Of a stretch of DNA of 48,748 bases, positions 23,931-30,413 are shown piece by piece. This stretch comes from a virus, in the IMG/VR virus record IMGVR_UViG_3300027980_000044, positions 1 through 48,748 of that record; one strand, given 5' to 3'. The stretch's first letter is position 1. Each line of letters opens with the position of its first letter. The position numbers and the translations under genes were made by a program. The notes beneath the pieces are model-generated. The model had not been told where the DNA came from, ran no database searches, and saw nothing but the letters and a program-made list of their open reading frames with translations.

Positions 23931-23958
23931 TAACTTAGGGTTTGCCCGGGGTGATATA
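23928..23958 (+). repeat. Conserved promoter-leader element, copy 2
   Basis: Matches 1471-1501 at 29 of 31 bases, including the run ACTTAGGGTTTG, CCGGGG and GATATA. Same orientation and same place relative to a TTGACA box. Conservation outside the hexamers implies a bound factor or a leader structure. Confidence 0.8.
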
Positions 23959-23978
23959 TGCTTTAAGCATCTACCTCC

Positions 23979-24086
23979 TCAGGATAAACCTACCCCGAAC
24001 CCAACGATAAGAACAAAGAAGTAGGACATGATGAGCCAACCAAGGTTAGCCATGTTGACACAGAAAAAGAATTCTTCTCCACACAT
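23979..24086 (-). CDS. Tiny membrane protein in the ligase module
   Basis: A 35-residue product with a single strong span (WLIMSYFFVLIVGFGVGL) after a short MCGEEFFFC start. AAAGGAGAG stands before its ATG, which follows the 122-residue membrane protein gene by one base. Possibly a partner of that protein. Confidence 0.68.
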   Translation of the reverse strand: MCGEEFFFCVNMANLGWLIMSYFFVLIVGFGVGLS

Positions 24087-24087
24087 C

Positions 24088-24456
24088 TTACTCTCCTTTC
24101 AGTTCTTTGAGTTGATGTTTGATCACCTGTTGAATGTCGTTGAGGATCTCTTGACCTGTCTCACTGGTGACAACAGCTTCGCCTGCTTCACTACCAGCAA
24201 TGAGGTAGATCGTTTCCTTTGAGGGAACAAAGTGTGTGATGACGAGAAGGAAGAAGAAAACCGACCACACCCAACAGAACCCTTTGGGAACATCAACCAT
24301 TTCCTCATAATCATTCTTGTTGAATTCGTAGAGACACTTCCAGAACAGAAGGCCAAAACCACCGAGAACAGACACGATGAAACCAAGACCACCAAGAGAA
24401 CTGGCTGCGTTGGGCAACACGTCTGCCAGATACAGAAACCAAGACAAATCATTCAT
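24088..24456 (-). CDS. Two-span membrane protein in the ligase module
   Basis: A 122-residue protein with spans at about 20-41 (SLGGLGFIVSVLGGFGLLFWKC) region and 63-77 (WVWSVFFFLLVITHF), followed by a helical cytoplasmic tail of about 40 residues ending LKELKGE. It could hold the ligase enzymes or their product at the membrane. No family recognised. Confidence 0.78.
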   Translation of the reverse strand: MNDLSWFLYLADVLPNAASSLGGLGFIVSVLGGFGLLFWKCLYEFNKNDYEEMVDVPKGFCWVWSVFFFLLVITHFVPSKETIYLIAGSEAGEAVVTSETGQEILNDIQQVIKHQLKELKGE

Positions 24457-25021
24457 CAGATTTCTCCTCAGCTTGAGTCATACGGACGACACGATAAGGT
24501 TCGTGTTGAGACAGTCCCCATTCTTCACACCACTTATTGGCGGCACTCTCTGATGTGAAAGTAATGCCCGGTTGGATTCCGTTGTTGAGGATAACGATCC
24601 ACACGTCCTCAACCTTTTCTTGCAGAGGTACGAGGTCAAACCCAGACTCTCCACCCCCTGAGAGGAACGCTCCGTGGCTGTCATGGGCACTCAGGTTTCC
24701 CTCTGGCCCCATCGAAACAACAGGCTTGCCCTTGTCGTTCCCATCCACACACAGAATGCGGACAGGCTGGGTCGGAGTGTGACGATAGGCCCATTCCTTG
24801 TCGAGTGTGATGATAGTTCCAGCACGACGGATGAGTTCCCACCTGCCGAAATTACCGTTACCACACACCACTCCTTTTGAGTTAACCCATCTTCCATTCT
24901 CTTGCCTCTCCCAGCGATAAAAGACATGGATAGAGCTTTGGAAATCAAAAACGTCTGGGTGGTAGCGGAACACATCCCCCTTCTGAGGGTTCCACTCCTT
25001 CATTGTCTTGAGCTCAGGCAT
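24449..25021 (-). CDS. Hypothetical protein with SH3-like segment
   Basis: A 190-residue protein. The N-terminal part has PQKGDVFRYHPD and aromatic strands; the middle has GKPVVSMGPEGN and a glycine-rich loop; the C-terminal 60 residues form a separate-looking domain (VWIVILNNGIQPGITF, AANKWCEEWG). It overlaps the next gene as ATGA-type coupling. Function unknown; its position between two ligase-module genes suggests a role there. Confidence 0.75.
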   Translation of the reverse strand: MPELKTMKEWNPQKGDVFRYHPDVFDFQSSIHVFYRWERQENGRWVNSKGVVCGNGNFGRWELIRRAGTIITLDKEWAYRHTPTQPVRILCVDGNDKGKPVVSMGPEGNLSAHDSHGAFLSGGGESGFDLVPLQEKVEDVWIVILNNGIQPGITFTSESAANKWCEEWGLSQHEPYRVVRMTQAEEKSDE

Positions 25022-25241
25022 TGGTGTTTTCCTTTTTAAACTGTTCTTTCAGGAGGTTGTAAAGTTCCTCCGAGATTTCAACTTCTGCTGTTGAGCCGTA
25101 GTCTTCCAAACTATAGAAGAACTTACCGTCTTTCTTGAAAATCTCAAGAACACCATAGTAGTTCTCGATGAAAGTGGATTGAAAGGCTTCAGTCTGACCA
25201 GCTTTGACCCTCCACCCCGCAGACTCTACAAGGTTTTTCAC
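25014..25241 (-). CDS. Hypothetical small protein next to ATP-grasp ligase
   Basis: A 75-residue mixed alpha/beta protein (MKNLVESAGWRVKAGQTEAF). Overlaps the ATP-grasp stop as ATGA and the following gene by 8 bases. No motif recognised. Could be a small regulator or a ligase substrate. Confidence 0.72.
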   Translation of the reverse strand: MKNLVESAGWRVKAGQTEAFQSTFIENYYGVLEIFKKDGKFFYSLEDYGSTAEVEISEELYNLLKEQFKKENTNA

Positions 25242-26218
25242 ATTCCTTCTCCTTCGTTGTTCTGGGTTGCGTAATGGTCCTTAACCGCTGGGTGGATATA
25301 CTTCCGCCAGCCGGTAGCGTCAGGGCTGAGAGACATACGCTCTTTCCCGTGGTCAGCCATGTAGGCGAAACAGTGGGCCATACACTTCTGACGATAGGAG
25401 ACAGACCCATCGGACAACAGAGGGAGAGACGGAGCGCTGTTCATTTCGATGACATACGCACGACCATTCTCGTCCACCATCACATCCACCCCAGAGAAGT
25501 CGAGGTCAGGCACATGTTTGAAGGCTTCAACAGCCACACGGCAAACCTCCATCGGCCAGTCACCCCAGTTGACCACATCGAAGCGACCACCTTGGGCCAC
25601 ATTCCAAGCCACTGCACTGGGGTCGTCAGGGGTCTTCCTTGCAACAGTAGCAACCCGACCAGACACAACGTACACCCGGTATTCAGCGACTTTGTTGATC
25701 AATTCAGAGGCATACCAGCCACCGGAGAACACACGAGAGTTGTTGTTGACAACATTAAGAAGGTCTTCCAACCCATTGACAACAAACAAGTTCCTACCCT
25801 GAGCGTGTGTCCGAGGACGAAGCACCAACGGCTGCTCGCCACTGATCCAAGAGGTTTCGTTGTCGCTGTCGCCTTTGATGATAGTAGTCGGGATCAAGGT
25901 AGGGTCCATCTCTCTGAACATCTTGCGGCACCCGAGTTTGTCTCCTACGATGGAGATTGCCCGGGATGGATTCACTTGTTTGCTCAGAGGAACCCCTGTA
26001 GGGGATGTACACCCCCACCTCACGACAAGGGTTGAATCCTCCAAAGCGGCCATCGCTCTGGTATCTTGAAGACGATCGCTCCGGACACACGACGCCTTCT
26101 GACCCAAAGACAAGATAGCTGACGTGGACCGGGGAGTTCTCCCATCTTGGTTCAAAAAGGAAGTCATTCCCCGGATCGACCCAGCCCCGAGTTTTTTCCT
26201 GCGAAGAAATGTAATCAT
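25238..26218 (-). CDS. ATP-grasp COOH-NH2 ligase (RimK-like)
   Basis: A 326-residue ligase from ATG 26218 (MITFLRRKKLGAGSIRG). ATP-grasp marks are VRWGCTS near 62, PLVLRPRTHAQGRN near 133, an EYRVYVVSGRVATVARK strand pair near 180, and the metal-binding end FSGVDVMVDENGRAYVIEMNS near 245-266. The family activates a carboxylate as acyl phosphate and joins it to an amine. Upstream in another frame is a short KGFVxF-type start (see 26213-26282). It is the second ligase of the module. ATG 26218 is preferred to the TTG-led extension to 26299, which is out of keeping with the family. Confidence 0.88.
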   Translation of the reverse strand: MITFLRRKKLGAGSIRGMTSFLNQDGRTPRSTSAILSLGQKASCVRSDRLQDTRAMAALEDSTLVVRWGCTSPTGVPLSKQVNPSRAISIVGDKLGCRKMFREMDPTLIPTTIIKGDSDNETSWISGEQPLVLRPRTHAQGRNLFVVNGLEDLLNVVNNNSRVFSGGWYASELINKVAEYRVYVVSGRVATVARKTPDDPSAVAWNVAQGGRFDVVNWGDWPMEVCRVAVEAFKHVPDLDFSGVDVMVDENGRAYVIEMNSAPSLPLLSDGSVSYRQKCMAHCFAYMADHGKERMSLSPDATGWRKYIHPAVKDHYATQNNEGEGM

Positions 26219-26282
26219 GTTTGTACTCTTTCTCTTTTTTCCCGTCGAGTTTGTTTTGAAACCTGACGAAACCTCTACCCAT
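26213..26282 (-). other. Orphan KGFVxF-type start, out of frame with ATP-grasp
   Basis: ATG 26282 overlaps the TAG of the upstream paralogue and opens MGRGFVRFQNKLDGKKEKE, a clear copy of the family start motif. The frame stays open to 25794, but beyond the motif it does not resemble the other family members and lies over the ATP-grasp gene. Loss of one A from the A6 run at 26235-26240 would join this motif in frame to the ATP-grasp protein. It could be a truncated paralogue, a fusion broken by a sequence error, or a site of slippage. Confidence 0.55.
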
Positions 26283-26586
26283 TGTCCTGTCTCTGCCAAC
26301 TGCGGATGATATCACGCGCTTTAGCAGACTCATCACAAGTGAGTTGACCCAAGGCTATTCCAATACGCAACTTGACATGGATATCGTCCCAAAAACTATA
26401 GCCTTGATCGGTTGAGGACCACCTGAAGCCGTCGAGAAGTGCCTCGCTGTCGATATGGTCAACGCGAGTTTCCATAAGTCTTCGCCAGAGCCGGAAGGTA
26501 TAACCGGGTTGAGGGTATTCGTCATCTTTAGGTTCTACTACCTCTCGGCCCTCTAGCTTGCGTTGAAACTTAGCGAACCCCTTCAC
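26275..26586 (-). CDS. KGFVxF-family small protein (paralogue B)
   Basis: A 103-residue protein starting at GTG 26586, which overlaps the previous TGA as GTGA and has GGAGG upstream. It opens KGFAKFQRKLEGRE and shares with paralogue C an LMET.V segment, an LL..GF.W.S..QG..FW segment and a W-QRQ end. The upstream TTG and ATG (26610, 26598) would add residues that hide the motif. Tandem with paralogue C and directly upstream of the ATP-grasp region. Function unknown. Confidence 0.8.
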   Translation of the reverse strand: MKGFAKFQRKLEGREVVEPKDDEYPQPGYTFRLWRRLMETRVDHIDSEALLDGFRWSSTDQGYSFWDDIHVKLRIGIALGQLTCDESAKARDIIRSWQRQDNG

Positions 26587-26906
26587 CGCTCCCTCCATTG
26601 GCGTTGCCAATCCTCGATGTATTCCAATGCCTTCTGGAAATCAGGGTCATCTGAAGGTTCACGTCCTGCGTTCCTGTTCTGCAACTCGCGGTAGAACTTA
26701 CGCCAGAAAGCAGCCCCTTGTGGTGAAGAGTGCCAAACGAAACCCCTGTTGAGGAGTTCATGTGACACACTGTTGACAGGAGTTTCCATGAGTTGATCCC
26801 AGTATGATCCTGCGTTATTGTCCGGGAGACTGGACAAAGGTCCCAAGGGAACTGGAGGTTCTTCGCCACGCAGTTTCATTTGGAAGGTAACAAAACCTTT
26901 AGCCAT
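26583..26906 (-). CDS. KGFVxF-family small protein (paralogue C)
   Basis: A 107-residue protein starting MAKGFVTFQMKLRGEEPPV, followed by YWDQLMETPV near 35 and LLNRGFVWHSSPQG near 51. It shares these blocks with paralogue B and, more distantly, paralogue A at 17193. Conserved aromatic residues suggest a small folded domain with a constant N-terminal tail. Candidate substrate or adaptor of the ligase module (inference). Confidence 0.8.
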   Translation of the reverse strand: MAKGFVTFQMKLRGEEPPVPLGPLSSLPDNNAGSYWDQLMETPVNSVSHELLNRGFVWHSSPQGAAFWRKFYRELQNRNAGREPSDDPDFQKALEYIEDWQRQWRER

Positions 26907-26916
26907 TGTGTTTTCC

Positions 26917-27192
26917 TCACGGGTATAGGCACCGGTAGATAGTACCGGGAACCTTCATGTGGTATTTAGACCAGTCAGCAAGAACATCGTAGTCTGTCTT
27001 GTAGTGGTTCGCTTTACGACCTTCCCTATCAATAAGGTATTGTGGTCCATATCGTTTACCACCCATGAGTATCCACCCATCTTTTGAAACGGTCGCACCT
27101 TCGTGGTAGGCAATCTCAATGTAGGAAGTGAAACGACCCACTACAAGACCACCTTTCACGTACAGAAGGAATGTCCTAGGTAGAGTACCCAT
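26917..27192 (-). CDS. Hypothetical protein
   Basis: A 91-residue basic, beta-rich protein (MGTLPRTFLLYVKGGLVVG). Contains SKDGWILMGGKRYGPQYLIDR. Starts inside the end of the 178-residue gene upstream. No family recognised. Confidence 0.72.
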   Translation of the reverse strand: MGTLPRTFLLYVKGGLVVGRFTSYIEIAYHEGATVSKDGWILMGGKRYGPQYLIDREGRKANHYKTDYDVLADWSKYHMKVPGTIYRCLYP

Positions 27193-27728
27193 CAGAAGGA
27201 AGGTTCAGAGTCAGCGGTGGTCAGACCAGAAACCAGAGCCTTCGCGGCTTCAACAGACATGTCATTGTCCTTTGCGAACTTGATCAGCCAGCTCTTCGCC
27301 TGCTTCTGCTTCTGCTCCAGAGTCTTTTCACCAGTATCCTTGCGGATGACAGGGAATGCTTCCTTGTACCCTTTGTCACGGATGGTGCGCTCACCGAGGT
27401 TGCGAAGGGCTTGGATACGGTCGGTATCAACGCCGCCGTTGTCGCTCCTCTCGAACACAACACCAAAGTCTGCATCCTTGTTGAACTTATACGTCACACC
27501 CTGAAGAGAGTGGTCAAGGATACGCTTGAGGTGCGTTGCGTACACCATGCGAGCCGGTTCCTTGCGTTTGATACGCTTGCACACCTTGCCATGAGTCACC
27601 ACCAGCAACTTGCCAAGGGAGTTTGTGTCACCTGCATTGAAGCTTTCGAGAGCCTGCACCACGGCTTTGAAGAAACCAGTTTCCGCACCAGTGGCGTTGG
27701 AACAAAACTTTTTCACTTGATCTACCAT
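27192..27728 (-). CDS. Hypothetical early protein, basic and helical
   Basis: A 178-residue protein from ATG 27728 (MVDQVKKFCSNATGAE), with a stretch reading GKVCKRIKRKEPARMVYATH and a helical C-terminus. The longer frame from 27797 would run across the tRNA gene, so it is rejected. Similar proteins occur near the early ends of marine podoviruses as I recall, without known function. High charge and position suggest nucleic-acid binding (inference). Confidence 0.78.
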   Translation of the reverse strand: MVDQVKKFCSNATGAETGFFKAVVQALESFNAGDTNSLGKLLVVTHGKVCKRIKRKEPARMVYATHLKRILDHSLQGVTYKFNKDADFGVVFERSDNGGVDTDRIQALRNLGERTIRDKGYKEAFPVIRKDTGEKTLEQKQKQAKSWLIKFAKDNDMSVEAAKALVSGLTTADSEPSF

Positions 27729-27767
27729 TTTGTGTCTCCTTACACATGTTTGGTTTCGTTTAGATTT

Positions 27768-27844
27768 TGGCGACCACGGTAGGACTCGAACCCACAACCA
27801 AAGAAATAGAAGTTCCTTGCTCTATCCTGTTGAGCTACGTGGCC
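27768..27844 (-). tRNA. tRNA-Arg (anticodon UCU)
   Basis: The minus strand folds as a full cloverleaf of 77 bases with encoded CCA. The acceptor stem is GGCCACG with CGTGGTC (one G-U), the D stem GCTC/GAGC, the anticodon stem AGGAA/TTCTT with loop CTTCTAT, and the T stem GTGGG/CCTAC with loop TTCGAGT. The anticodon TCT lies at 27808-27810 and reads AGA and AGG. It lies inside the leftward operon between two protein genes, so it is probably cut from a polycistronic transcript. Confidence 0.96.
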
Positions 27845-27859
27845 TTATGAACACCACAA

Positions 27860-27885
27860 AGGGGATAACCGTGTGGCTATCCCCT
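27860..27885 (-). terminator. Stem-loop upstream of tRNA, possible weak terminator
   Basis: AGGGGATA pairs with TATCCCCT around a ten-base loop. In the leftward direction it is followed by only three T residues, so it may be a leaky terminator or a processing site ahead of the tRNA. Confidence 0.5.
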
Positions 27886-27906
27886 CAAGCTGTTCACCTC
27901 CATGCG

Positions 27907-28113
27907 TTACATAGTTTCAATTTCCAGTTCATATTCTCCTTCACTTAGACGATCCACGATGACCCTGAAAACTTCATCCAGATAAAAGAAATGGTCCCCA
28001 TCGTCATCAAAAACCTGTTCATCACCAAAGAACAGAGTCCAGACAAAGACTTCATCGTCTACATCTGGGGCACTGTAGTCCGCGATGTCGATCCTTTCGA
28101 CCTTGATTTTCAT
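27907..28113 (-). CDS. Hypothetical small acidic protein
   Basis: A 68-residue acidic protein (MKIKVERIDIADYSAPDVDD), beta-rich then helical (VFRVIVDRLSEGEYELEI). No family recognised. Among the first genes of the leftward block, so likely early. Confidence 0.7.
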   Translation of the reverse strand: MKIKVERIDIADYSAPDVDDEVFVWTLFFGDEQVFDDDGDHFFYLDEVFRVIVDRLSEGEYELEIETM

Positions 28114-28118
28114 GTTTT

Positions 28119-28280
28119 TCAGTATACCTTTTCCTCAAGACGACAAGACAACACATCTAGGTTCATCGCCAAGTGTACCCTACGGACTTCTTCCTCCTTG
28201 TCGTTGTGATGATAGTAGTCCTTTTCCCAGACGTCACCACTTCTGTTCCGTACCTCAACGGTGAACTTGTGAAGTCCCAT
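28119..28280 (-). CDS. Hypothetical small early protein
   Basis: A 53-residue product starting MGLHKFTVEVRNRSGDVWEK. Strand-rich start and a charged helix (HNDKEEEVRRVHLAMNL). GAGGA lies about eight bases before the ATG. Second gene of the leftward block. Confidence 0.65.
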   Translation of the reverse strand: MGLHKFTVEVRNRSGDVWEKDYYHHNDKEEEVRRVHLAMNLDVLSCRLEEKVY

Positions 28281-28325
28281 CGTGTTGTCCTCACATTTGA
28301 TTAGGTCAGTGTGTACCCGTAAGGT

Positions 28326-28439
28326 TTAGTCGTCAGCCTTCAGCCACGCCTTGATGAGTGTTGCCACGTCTTTCTTGGACGCATTGGCTTTCTTCTCACC
28401 ATTGAAGAGAACAGAAGTCGCAGTGAAACGAATTGTCAT
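28326..28439 (-). CDS. Hypothetical small early protein, first gene of leftward block
   Basis: A 37-residue basic protein (MTIRFTATSVLFNGEKKANA) with AGGAAAGGA before the ATG. It seems to be the first gene transcribed leftward from the 28.4-29.9 kb control region. No family recognised. Confidence 0.65.
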   Translation of the reverse strand: MTIRFTATSVLFNGEKKANASKKDVATLIKAWLKADD

Positions 28440-28477
28440 GGTTTTTCCTTTCCTATGTAAACCACAAGGCACACCCA

Positions 28478-28558
28478 TCAGTTAAGACAGGTGCACCCAA
28501 GCTTTACATACTTTTCTAACCTTGTTTTGCATTTGCCACAAGATACCCATTCGGCCAT
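28478..28558 (-). CDS. Possible 26-residue Cys-rich peptide
   Basis: A short frame reading MAEWVSCGKCKTRLEKYVKL and then a C-x-C pair before the stop. The C-x2-C and C-x-C spacing could bind zinc. No good ribosome site, so it is listed with low confidence. Confidence 0.3.
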   Translation of the reverse strand: MAEWVSCGKCKTRLEKYVKLGCTCLN

Positions 28559-29343
28559 GGACAAGACTAAGTGAGACTCCCTGTATATCAGGACACGTCA
28601 CCTAGGTTGCCGCCTATTGGTATCAAGACAGAGAGCCTAGGGCATACCATAGGCACACCGTCAAGGAATGGAAATTAGTCTAACCGTCACCCCAAGCCAT
28701 TCACTCAAGGGGCAAGACCACAAGGCTAGGCCAAGCGGATATGTCAAAGAACACGCAACCACATGTGCAGTCACTTCCCAGACCTACCGATACACTTCAC
28801 AAGTACGCCCCGTTATCCTAAGAGTTAGGACTAGGTAGGGCAGGCTACCTGTTTGCCTATCGGCTGGCCCTTATGGGCTATGTGTTAGAACCTAGTCTAA
28901 GTGTTTCCTAGTGTCAACCCCTCTTTTTATATCCCGCTTAAAGGTAACTTGCGGCTAGTTCCTGTAATCTAGGGCCTTGCACCGTAGCTGTCAACAGGTT
29001 TCTTCTAGGTTCGGATCAAGAGGCTTGTGCCTTACTCTCACCTAGGGTCTGTCGCTGTTGATGAAACCAATATGGCCTAAGAGGATGAGGATAGCAAGGG
29101 GGTAAGAGTTCACGAAATGTTACATTATGTTTCAGTGTATGTGTTGTTTGTGTCTGTGTATAAGAACACGTATGCGCGTAGTATGAAACATCTAGTGTTG
29201 TCAATAGTTTATTTCACATCTAGGATATTGAATGTGTGTTACATGGGGTACTATACTACCTATTGAGAATGATTCTCATCTAGATACTTAACCATTTGGT
29301 TAACCATTAGGGGGTACCCTAGTAAAACCATCAAGTATTAACA

Positions 29344-29367
29344 GGGGGGGAGAGGGGGGCTGGGGGG
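29344..29367 (+). other. G-run cluster (possible G-quadruplex)
   Basis: Runs of seven, six and six G are separated by only two or three bases. Three runs plus a split of the G7 run would suffice for a quadruplex; the pattern stands out in this otherwise AT-rich part. Confidence 0.55.
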
Positions 29368-29613
29368 TACCTTCTAGTTCTTGAATGACACCCTAAGATT
29401 TTCTAACCAAAATTTACCATCTAGAAATTAACGCAGGAGAGCCTTAAATACCCTCTAGGCTACCTCGGTACCTAAAAAACCATTACACCCATCTAGAGAG
29501 GCTCTCTGTGGCTCTCAGAGGTATTTCCACCTAGTCTGCCCCATCTAGTATTCACCTAGACCTAGGTAACATGGTATACTAGGTGTTATAACTAGATGTT
29601 TAAACCCTAGGGG

Positions 29614-29640
29614 AACCTCTAGGTTAGAACCTCTAGGTTA
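29614..29640. repeat. Tandem near-palindromic repeat
   Basis: AACCTCTAGGTTA occurs twice with one base between (29614-29626 and 29628-29640). Each unit is nearly its own reverse complement, as expected for adjacent protein-binding sites. Confidence 0.75.
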
Positions 29641-29726
29641 TACCTTAAGTATCTTTATATTACTTTTAATAACATTAAGAACCTAAGGGTACTCTAGGGA
29701 AGAACATCTAGTATACCATCTAGTTA

Positions 29727-29742
29727 TATACCTTAAGGTATA
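29727..29742. repeat. Perfect 16-bp palindrome
   Basis: TATACCTTAAGGTATA reads the same on both strands. It lies about 105 bases before the late promoter and close to two CATCTAG sites; an operator or origin element is likely. Confidence 0.75.
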
Positions 29743-29846
29743 GATAGGGTACTACACTATTCTTGTCTTGTCAACATAAAAATACACGTTAGGTATACTT
29801 TTCTTCACTTGTCTTTACTTTTCTTTGTCTTACCCCAACAAAACAC

Positions 29847-29876
29847 TTGACAAAGGTGTAACGAACATGGTATAAT
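29847..29876 (+). promoter_or_regulatory. Sigma70-type promoter for packaging and head genes
   Basis: Perfect TTGACA (29847-29852) and TATAAT (29871-29876) with an 18-base spacer, 28 bases upstream of the small terminase ATG. It would start the long rightward block. Confidence 0.87.
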
Positions 29877-29903
29877 TAATGCATACGAACAAAGGAATGT
29901 ACA

Positions 29904-30413
29904 ATGAAACTCCCTGTAGACAGAGATCAGATCTATACAACCAACAATGGTCTCAAGGTTCTTTGTCTTATCAAGGAACTTTGTAAGCCCACCGACACAC
30001 CGATCTTCACTTTGAGAGACGAGAAAGAAGGATACGAAAGCCTTCGAACTCTTTTTGTCTCCCTCACAGTAGAGGATCCCTCCGAGGCCACCTTTGCTTC
30101 TCTTGTCTTTGATGACGTAGGCTATTGGCTTAAAGCCCGAGAGAATAAGATCCTCAAGCCTTACATCGAAGAGTGGCGAGAAGAAGCAGACGTCAAGCGA
30201 AAAGCTCTGGCCTTTAACGCTATTGTCCACGAGGTTAAGACAGGAGGTAAGTCAGCCTTCAGTGCTGCTAAGTTCCTTATCGAAGAACCTTACAAAGACA
30301 AACGAACACCTAAGACTAAGGCTCAGGTTCAGAAAACTACAGAGAAAGCTAAGTCCTCTGTCTTTGTCCCTGACAACCTAGAAGACTTCCTCAACCAAGG
30401 TAAAGTTAACTAA
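29904..30413 (+). CDS. Terminase small subunit (by position)
   Basis: A 169-residue protein just upstream of the large terminase, overlapping it by one base (TAATGG). It is helical, with a basic C-terminal linker (YKDKRTPKTKAQVQKTTEKA) and an acidic end (NLEDFLNQG), a layout common in podovirus small terminases, which bind the packaging site and recruit the large subunit. No sequence signature is strong enough by itself. AAAGGAATG lies before the ATG. Confidence 0.75.
   Translation: MKLPVDRDQIYTTNNGLKVLCLIKELCKPTDTPIFTLRDEKEGYESLRTLFVSLTVEDPSEATFASLVFDDVGYWLKARENKILKPYIEEWREEADVKRKALAFNAIVHEVKTGGKSAFSAAKFLIEEPYKDKRTPKTKAQVQKTTEKAKSSVFVPDNLEDFLNQGKVN

Larger units (their letters stand above)
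28440..29880. other. 1.4-kb non-coding control region
   Basis: No convincing protein gene on either strand. The left third (28440-28860) is balanced in base composition; the rest is dense in CTAG (26 counted from 28861 to 29730, against about three expected by chance), often as CATCTAG or CCTCTAGG. It also holds G-runs, a tandem 13-base repeat and a 16-bp palindrome. It separates the diverging early and late blocks. Origin of replication, packaging site or transcription control are all possible. TGTCAA, the reverse of a -35 box, occurs four times but no good leftward -10 goes with it. Confidence 0.75.

Noticed and set aside
25794-26282. Full-length gene overlapping the ATP-grasp gene in another frame
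   Set aside because: Only the first 20 or so residues (the KGFVxF-type tail) look real; the rest is the shifted frame of the ligase.
28668-28838. Plus-strand 56-residue frame in the control region
   Set aside because: AAGGA touches the ATG with no spacing, and the product has no sensible pattern.
29016-29204. Minus-strand 62-residue frame in the control region
   Set aside because: His/Thr/Pro-rich low-complexity product without a ribosome site.
28913-29775. Four leftward promoters suggested by TGTCAA
   Set aside because: None has a credible -10 hexamer 16-18 bases to its left; the real early promoter remains unidentified.
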